A stretch of DNA of 64,000 nucleotides. Source: Pseudacidobacterium ailaaui (GTDB taxonomy: Bacteria > Acidobacteriota > Terriglobia > Terriglobales > Acidobacteriaceae). Of the stretch, positions 58,837 through 64,000 are shown one piece after another. The first letter of the stretch is position 1. Each line of letters opens with the position of its first letter. The stretch covers positions 3,622,524 to 3,686,523 of the forward strand of contig NZ_JIAL01000001.1 in NCBI RefSeq assembly GCF_000688455.1, given 5' to 3'. A model generated the notes under the pieces. The model searched no databases and was not told where the DNA came from. It worked only from the letters and a program-made list of their open reading frames with translations. The translations under genes and the position numbers were made by a program.

Positions 58837-59280
58837 GCCAGCAACCAAAGCACATCGAAAGACTTCTGTTCGTCAACAATGCATTTCAACTTCATTGCCA
58901 TCGCTCTTTTCTCACTCGCGATGGTCTCCCTAGAATCACGCCATCAAACAGCAGGTATTTGATAGGAAGCAAAATAGCATCCACTTTTAAAAAACACAAG
59001 GACCTTAGGTAACGGATTGCCGCCATACTGCGTGGATCCAGTCATGGTTCCAGATCGATGAACAGCATCCCTCTTGCACCCATCCGAATGGCCTGAAAAG
59101 CAGACGAATCGCGGCGCGCACCAGAATCCATGATCTGTCCCCCGGCAGTCAGAATAAAGCCATTAAACATTATGTAACAACAACTGCTACAGACATCTTG
59201 GATTGTCATTTTCGAGTGCCTTACCCTGCAAATCCCGTATTATGATGCTCGTTGTTAATTTCTGGCAAGAGGTGGTCGTG
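58837..59280. other. divergent promoter region of the cas genes
   Basis: This 444-bp gap separates cas3 (leftward) from cas2 (rightward). It is AT-richer than the flanking genes. A TATTAT box (59238-59243) preceded by TGCAAATCCCG is a possible -10 for cas2, without a clear -35. On the minus strand it also holds a 42-codon open frame (59042-59170) with no ribosome site. I could not place the cas3 promoter. Confidence 0.55.
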
Positions 59281-59571
59281 ATGCGTCACTCCTACCTTGT
59301 CTGTTATGACATCTCCGACGACAAACGCCTGCGCAAAGTTTTTAAAATCATGCGTGGCTTTGGGGACCATCTGCAATTCTCTGTCTTTGAATGCCAGTTC
59401 ACCCCCGCAGACCTGGTGCGCTGCCGTGAGGCCCTCCGGGCCGTCATCCATCATGAAGCCGATCAGGTGCTATTCGTCAACCTCGGACCCGCAGAAGGTC
59501 GGGGCGAACGCGTCATTACTGCTCTCGGCAGGCCCTACACCAACATGGACAGTCCCTGCATTGTTGTCTGA
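59281..59571 (+). CDS. cas2: CRISPR adaptation endoribonuclease-fold protein Cas2
   Basis: This 96-aa protein begins MRHSYLVCYDISDDKRLRKVFK, with the conserved Asp after the first strand (YDIS) and a ferredoxin-like fold. LQFSVFECQFTPADL and the tail VITALGRPYTNMDSPCIVV follow. Cas2 dimers bridge two Cas1 dimers during spacer integration. The ATG at 59281 matches family length; upstream frame extension is unrelated. It precedes the cas4-cas1 gene by 24 bp. Confidence 0.95.
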   Translation: MRHSYLVCYDISDDKRLRKVFKIMRGFGDHLQFSVFECQFTPADLVRCREALRAVIHHEADQVLFVNLGPAEGRGERVITALGRPYTNMDSPCIVV

Positions 59572-59595
59572 CTCTATCGCAAAAGGAGCCGATGC

Positions 59596-61410
59596 ATGTC
59601 AACACAGCCTCTCCATCAGGACAAAGATCTCATTCATCACCTCCGCCTTCGGCCCCCCAACGCCCTGCCTGATCTTCTGCCCGCCCGAATGTTGAATGAG
59701 TTTGCTTATTGTCCGCGCCTCTTTTTCTACGAGTGGGTCGAAGGCGTCTTTGAACACAACGTCGAAACCCTGGAAGGACAGGCCATCCATTCTCGTGTGG
59801 ACTCCACACCTGGCAGCCTTCCCGCCCCGGAAGACCTTCCGCAGGAAACCATCCATTCCCGCTCCATCACCCTTTCCAGCGATCGCGCTGGTCTCATCGC
59901 AAAGCTCGACCTTATCGAAGGTGACAACGGTGTTGTCTGCCCGGTGGACTACAAAAGGGGCCGCCCGCGCGAAGTCGACGCCCTGCCTGCGCCCTGGCCT
60001 TCGGACCGCATCCAGATCGCCGCCCAGGCCATCGTCCTGCGCGACAATGGCTACTCCTGCAAAGAAGGCATTCTTTACTATGCCAGCACCAGGCAACGCG
60101 TGCGCATCGTCATAGACGATGCTCTGCTCGCTGAAGCTGAAGAGCTGCTGGTCCAGGCCAGAAGCATTGCTTTACAAGATCAGCCTCCACCCCCACTGGT
60201 GGACAGCCCCAAATGTCCCCGCTGCTCGTTAGTTGGAATCTGCCTTCCAGATGAAACCAACGCACTTCAGACGCGTGCTCTACGCTTTGAAGCAGCTCGC
60301 CCCATGCAGATGTCCTTGTTTGCCCTCGAACCGGATGCTTCTCCTGCACCGGTACGGCAGCTGCTCCCCGCCCGCGACGACCTCCGCCCTCTGTATCTCA
60401 ACTCCCAGGGCTTCCGTGTCGGTAAGTCCGGAGAAGTCCTGCAAATCAAAGATGGAGACACCTTAAAGCAAGAGGTCCGCCTGCGTGAAATCTCACAGAT
60501 CAATCTCTTCGGCAACGTTCAACTCTCTACTCAGGCCATCCAGTCCTTCTGTGCTGCGGAAATCCCTGTCTGTTACTTCTCTCAAGGAGGCTGGTTCTAT
60601 GGCATCACTCGCGGTCTCAATGCTCGGAATGTATTTTTACGATATCGCCAGTTTGCCTGTGCCGAACACCAATGGATCACGCTGCGCCTGTCGCGCGCAC
60701 TGGTCGCCGGCAAAATCCGCAACCAGCGCACCATGCTGCAACGCAACCACATCGAGCCACCGCAGATGGCCCTCCGGCAGCTCAAGCAACTTGCAGGAAA
60801 GGCTGAAGCAGCCAGGGACCTCGAGGAGCTCCTCGGTATCGAAGGCTCTGCTGCCCGCGTTTACTTTGGGGAATTTGCGGGAATGTTGAAGGCCCCTGCC
60901 GAAGGCAGCACGGCGCATCATGGCGCGTCTCTCGATTTCCGCTTTGACTTTACGCAGCGCAATCGCCGCCCACCCCGCGATCCCGTCAACGCGCTGCTTT
61001 CGCTGGCCTATAGCCTACTGGTCAAAGACCTCACCGTCACTTGCTATGCTCTCGGATTCGACCCGTACTGGGGCTTCTATCATCAGCCTCGGTTTGGCCG
61101 TCCCGCCCTGGCACTGGACCTCATGGAACCTTTCCGCCCTCTCATCGCAGACTCCGTCGTATTGACCGCCATTAACACCGGCATGGTCACACCGTCTGAC
61201 TTCATCCGCTCCGGCCCGGCGGTAGCGCTCAAACCTGGCGGACGAAAAAGCCTCTTCCGTGCTTATGAGCTGCGCATGGATGGTCTTGTCACCCATCCCT
61301 TGTTCGACTATCGTGTCAGTTATCGTCGGCTTTTAGAGATCCAAGCTCGCTTACTGGCCCGCTTCCTCAATGGAGAACTGGATGACTATCCCGTCTTCAT
61401 TACCCACTGA
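59596..61410 (+). CDS. cas4-cas1: Cas4-Cas1 fusion (type I-G adaptation)
   Basis: This 604-aa fusion starts at an ATG with AAAGGAG seven bases upstream. The Cas4 part (about 30-225) has C39 and C207, C210, C216 for an iron-sulfur cluster, and the RecB-type residues His65, Asp105, Asp118 and Lys120. The Cas1 part (about 262-604) has the integrase residues Glu416 (GIEGSAARVYF), His496 (YHQPRFGRP) and Asp508/Glu511 (ALDLMEPFRP). Cas4 trims prespacers and selects the PAM; studied I-U/I-G relatives favour TTN. With Cas2 it inserts spacers at the leader end. The array starts 184 bp downstream. Confidence 0.96.
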   Translation: MSTQPLHQDKDLIHHLRLRPPNALPDLLPARMLNEFAYCPRLFFYEWVEGVFEHNVETLEGQAIHSRVDSTPGSLPAPEDLPQETIHSRSITLSSDRAGLIAKLDLIEGDNGVVCPVDYKRGRPREVDALPAPWPSDRIQIAAQAIVLRDNGYSCKEGILYYASTRQRVRIVIDDALLAEAEELLVQARSIALQDQPPPPLVDSPKCPRCSLVGICLPDETNALQTRALRFEAARPMQMSLFALEPDASPAPVRQLLPARDDLRPLYLNSQGFRVGKSGEVLQIKDGDTLKQEVRLREISQINLFGNVQLSTQAIQSFCAAEIPVCYFSQGGWFYGITRGLNARNVFLRYRQFACAEHQWITLRLSRALVAGKIRNQRTMLQRNHIEPPQMALRQLKQLAGKAEAARDLEELLGIEGSAARVYFGEFAGMLKAPAEGSTAHHGASLDFRFDFTQRNRRPPRDPVNALLSLAYSLLVKDLTVTCYALGFDPYWGFYHQPRFGRPALALDLMEPFRPLIADSVVLTAINTGMVTPSDFIRSGPAVALKPGGRKSLFRAYELRMDGLVTHPLFDYRVSYRRLLEIQARLLARFLNGELDDYPVFITH

Positions 61411-61594
61411 CCTTGCTGCGAGCGGTACCGTGATGCGCCAATGCCGGCCACCGCTCGCAGTCTTCAACCCCAAGAAAACTGTGGACTTGACGCTACCCTC
61501 TGGCTTGATATGCTGGAGCTTGCAGCCTCCAGGTGGCAACCTCTCGCAAAGAGGATCGCAGGTCCTTGAAAATAGACCACGTCTGGATGGAGCC
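61411..61594 (+). promoter_or_regulatory. CRISPR leader
   Basis: This 184-bp sequence lies between the cas4-cas1 stop and the first repeat. The side is inferred from adjacency to the adaptation gene and from the repeat ending ATTGAAGC, which resembles the 3' end of related type I repeats. It contains a perfect 10-bp inverted repeat, CTGCGAGCGG (61416-61425) and CCGCTCGCAG (61451-61460), with a 25-nt loop. No AT-rich promoter is obvious. Confidence 0.7.
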
Positions 61595-64000
61595 CTTTCC
61601 GCAGTGGAAACACTGCGGCCTCATTGAAGCTTTATCCTGCGCCTTGTCGTCAGTGGCACAAACCACACTTTCCGCAGTGGAAACACTGCGGCCTCATTGA
61701 AGCAAATGAATTGCTGAAACTTGCTCTTAAGCGCTCCAACTTTCCGCAGTGGAAACACTGCGGCCTCATTGAAGCACTGCGCAACCTCTTCCTTCGCCGC
61801 GACTACCTGCCTTTCCGCAGTGGAAACACTGCGGCCTCATTGAAGCTTGTGGCCGAAAGATTCTGTCCGTAGATATTCCCGCCTTTCCGCAGTGGAAACA
61901 CTGCGGCCTCATTGAAGCTCAATATCGCATCCGGCAAAGCAGCGCAGAAACACCCTTTCCGCAGTGGAAACACTGCGGCCTCATTGAAGCTGTGCCAGCT
62001 CAGCAAAACACCATCCCGCAACTGCTCTTTCCGCAGTGGAAACACTGCGGCCTCATTGAAGCTATTCGGCAGGGTTCACAACTGTTTTCGGACAGGCGGC
62101 CTTTCCGCAGTGGAAACACTGCGGCCTCATTGAAGCCAGCCCCTGCGGATGCCTCTCCTGCCGCAGCTGCACCTTTCCGCAGTGGAAACACTGCGGCCTC
62201 ATTGAAGCTATCCCGGCGATTGGTTAAAGGATCCGAACCTTCGCCCTTTCCGCAGTGGAAACACTGCGGCCTCATTGAAGCTTGCCAGTCAACTCTAACA
62301 TTGGCAATGCACCTGTGCCTTTCCGCAGTGGAAACACTGCGGCCTCATTGAAGCTCTCTTCAGGAGTAGTAGAGAGCTTGTCTCGGGCGCTTTCCGCAGT
62401 GGAAACACTGCGGCCTCATTGAAGCCACGTGTGCATGCGAAGATCGCGGACGCTCGCAGGGCTTTCCGCAGTGGAAACACTGCGGCCTCATTGAAGCTCC
62501 GCAAGATTGCCTAGTTGTTCCTGTTTTCAAGCCTTTCCGCAGTGGAAACACTGCGGCCTCATTGAAGCTGTTCGGCAAACTGGACAAGTATATGATCCGG
62601 CGCGCTTTCCGCAGTGGAAACACTGCGGCCTCATTGAAGCTGATGGAGTCAGGACCAGCACTCACAACAGGCTTGCTTTCCGCAGTGGAAACACTGCGGC
62701 CTCATTGAAGCGATTGTTGATGTCAGCTATGCGCTGGGTGCGTTCGACTTTCCGCAGTGGAAACACTGCGGCCTCATTGAAGCATGAAGCATGGGCCGAA
62801 GAATATTGGATGCCCATCAATCTTTCCGCAGTGGAAACACTGCGGCCTCATTGAAGCCAGCATCATGGCTTCAGGCTGCCTGACATTTTCGAGCTTTCCG
62901 CAGTGGAAACACTGCGGCCTCATTGAAGCAACTGGTTTTGCTGGCGTGCACTCTGTGCCGCCTGTCTTTCCGCAGTGGAAACACTGCGGCCTCATTGAAG
63001 CCTGTTGACCGGAATTCCATTTGCCAGTCTCAGAGCTCTTTCCGCAGTGGAAACACTGCGGCCTCATTGAAGCTTGTGCTGGCAGGCCATGAGATTGACT
63101 CGATCGTCCTTTCCGCAGTGGAAACACTGCGGCCTCATTGAAGCCCGAGCGATACGTCACTTTCGGTAACCTGCGTGCCTTCCTTTCCGCAGTGGAAACA
63201 CTGCGGCCTCATTGAAGCGACTGGCAACAATGTAAAGATCAACGCTGACACAACATCTTTCCGCAGTGGAAACACTGCGGCCTCATTGAAGCTTCGTAAG
63301 CCGCGTCATGGTTTCAGTCCCTAAGCAGCTTTCCGCAGTGGAAACACTGCGGCCTCATTGAAGCTGACGGTAACATTTCCTTTCGTCAAAAGCGTCCTGG
63401 CTTTCCGCAGTGGAAACACTGCGGCCTCATTGAAGCCGTCGTTAACTTCAGCTTGTGCAGGCCAAAAGAGATCCTTTCCGCAGTGGAAACACTGCGGCCT
63501 CATTGAAGCTCTGAGGAATACAACTGGGTTCGCTGCGATGCGTGCCTTTCCGCAGTGGAAACACTGCGGCCTCATTGAAGCCGTGCTTGCACGGCTCGCC
63601 TTATTCACGTCTCCTACCATCTTTCCGCAGTGGAAACACTGCGGCCTCATTGAAGCTCCCTAATGTGTAGGACTGGTCTGTGACCGACAGCGCTTTCCGC
63701 AGTGGAAACACTGCGGCCTCATTGAAGCAGGCGGGAGAGGATGTCAACGGGGGTCATCAATGCTTTCCGCAGTGGAAACACTGCGGCCTCATTGAAGCCC
63801 AGCACGCCCAGCAGCGCCGTGCCCACTGCGATGATGCTTTCCGCAGTGGAAACACTGCGGCCTCATTGAAGCGTACCTACGTACAGCACAATAACTTCAT
63901 GGGCAGCCTTTCCGCAGTGGAAACACTGCGGCCTCATTGAAGCTGATGAAGGCCCTGCGCGATGCCGGGGGACACCAGCTTTCCGCAGTGGAAACACTGC
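61595..64000 (+). CRISPR. type I-G CRISPR array, 33 complete repeats plus one cut by the window edge
   Basis: The 36-bp repeat runs from CTTTCCGC to CATTGAAGC. Its centre is a perfect 8-bp hairpin, CCGCAGTG/CACTGCGG, closed by GAAA, followed by a 12-nt 3' part ending ATTGAAGC. I count repeat starts at 61595, 61668, 61740 and so on to 63908, and a partial repeat at 63979-64000. All copies I read are identical. The 33 spacers are 34-39 bp, mostly 36, and none repeats. Lack of decay and the position next to cas4-cas1 suggest an active array whose newest spacers lie at the left end. It continues beyond the window. Confidence 0.98.

Noticed and set aside
61624..63940. Many open frames in both strands of the array, with recurring QWKHCGL or MRPQCFHCGK peptides
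   Set aside because: They are translations of the identical 36-bp CRISPR repeat and have no ribosome sites.

Overview
The window looks like chromosomal DNA of an Acidobacteriota bacterium (Terriglobales/Acidobacteriaceae type). This is an inference from content: two very large Oar-like TonB-dependent receptors with N-terminal carboxypeptidase-regulatory domains, several exported TPR proteins, Tat-type leaders on secreted enzymes, an outer-membrane lipid A gene (lpxD) and plant-polymer glycosidases (GH30, GH78). The coding sequence is dense and moderately GC-rich.

Layout. 0-9 kb: a HemD-GAF-ANTAR fusion broken by one extra G, an exported TPR protein, a TonB-type receptor, a GH30 glycosidase and its probable LacI-family regulator. 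9.16-11.39 kb: a small candidate island between a tRNA-Arg gene and a 15-bp copy of that tRNA's 3' end. It holds a GIY-YIG protein, an 82-aa partner and a secreted TPR protein. 11.6-17.4 kb: a VAO-type FAD oxidase, an M28 peptidase, two small membrane proteins, a lone CoA-transferase beta subunit, and a fluoride riboswitch-crcB-DUF190 unit. 17.4-25 kb: a four-gene minus-strand operon (receptor, TPR, Tat-exported phosphatase/sulfatase-fold protein, unknown protein). 25-34 kb: an NTN-hydrolase, guaD, a GT2 glycosyltransferase, a GH78-rhaT rhamnose operon, an aminotransferase and a HAD hydrolase. 34-51.5 kb: mostly housekeeping genes (ribBA, an ABC exporter, der, a CpsB-type phosphatase, purQ, yggS, murB-lpxD-mobB-like-ybhB-recO, bacilliredoxin, thrC, Cof-HAD, lytic transglycosylase, LPG-type flippase).

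51.7-64 kb: a complete type I-G (formerly I-U) CRISPR-Cas locus. The interference genes cas3, csx17 (cas8g), csb1 (cas7) and csb2 (cas5-cas6) run leftward in a tightly packed operon. The adaptation genes cas2 and cas4-cas1 (fused) run rightward from the same 0.44-kb divergent gap. A 184-bp leader and an array of 33 complete 36-bp repeats, 33 spacers and a 34th repeat cut by the window edge follow. Cas4-Cas1 with Cas2 would acquire spacers next to the leader, Csb2 would cut the array transcript at the repeat hairpin, and Csx17/Csb1/Csb2 would form Cascade and recruit Cas3. The locus looks intact: nucleotide-binding, nuclease and integrase motifs are all present.
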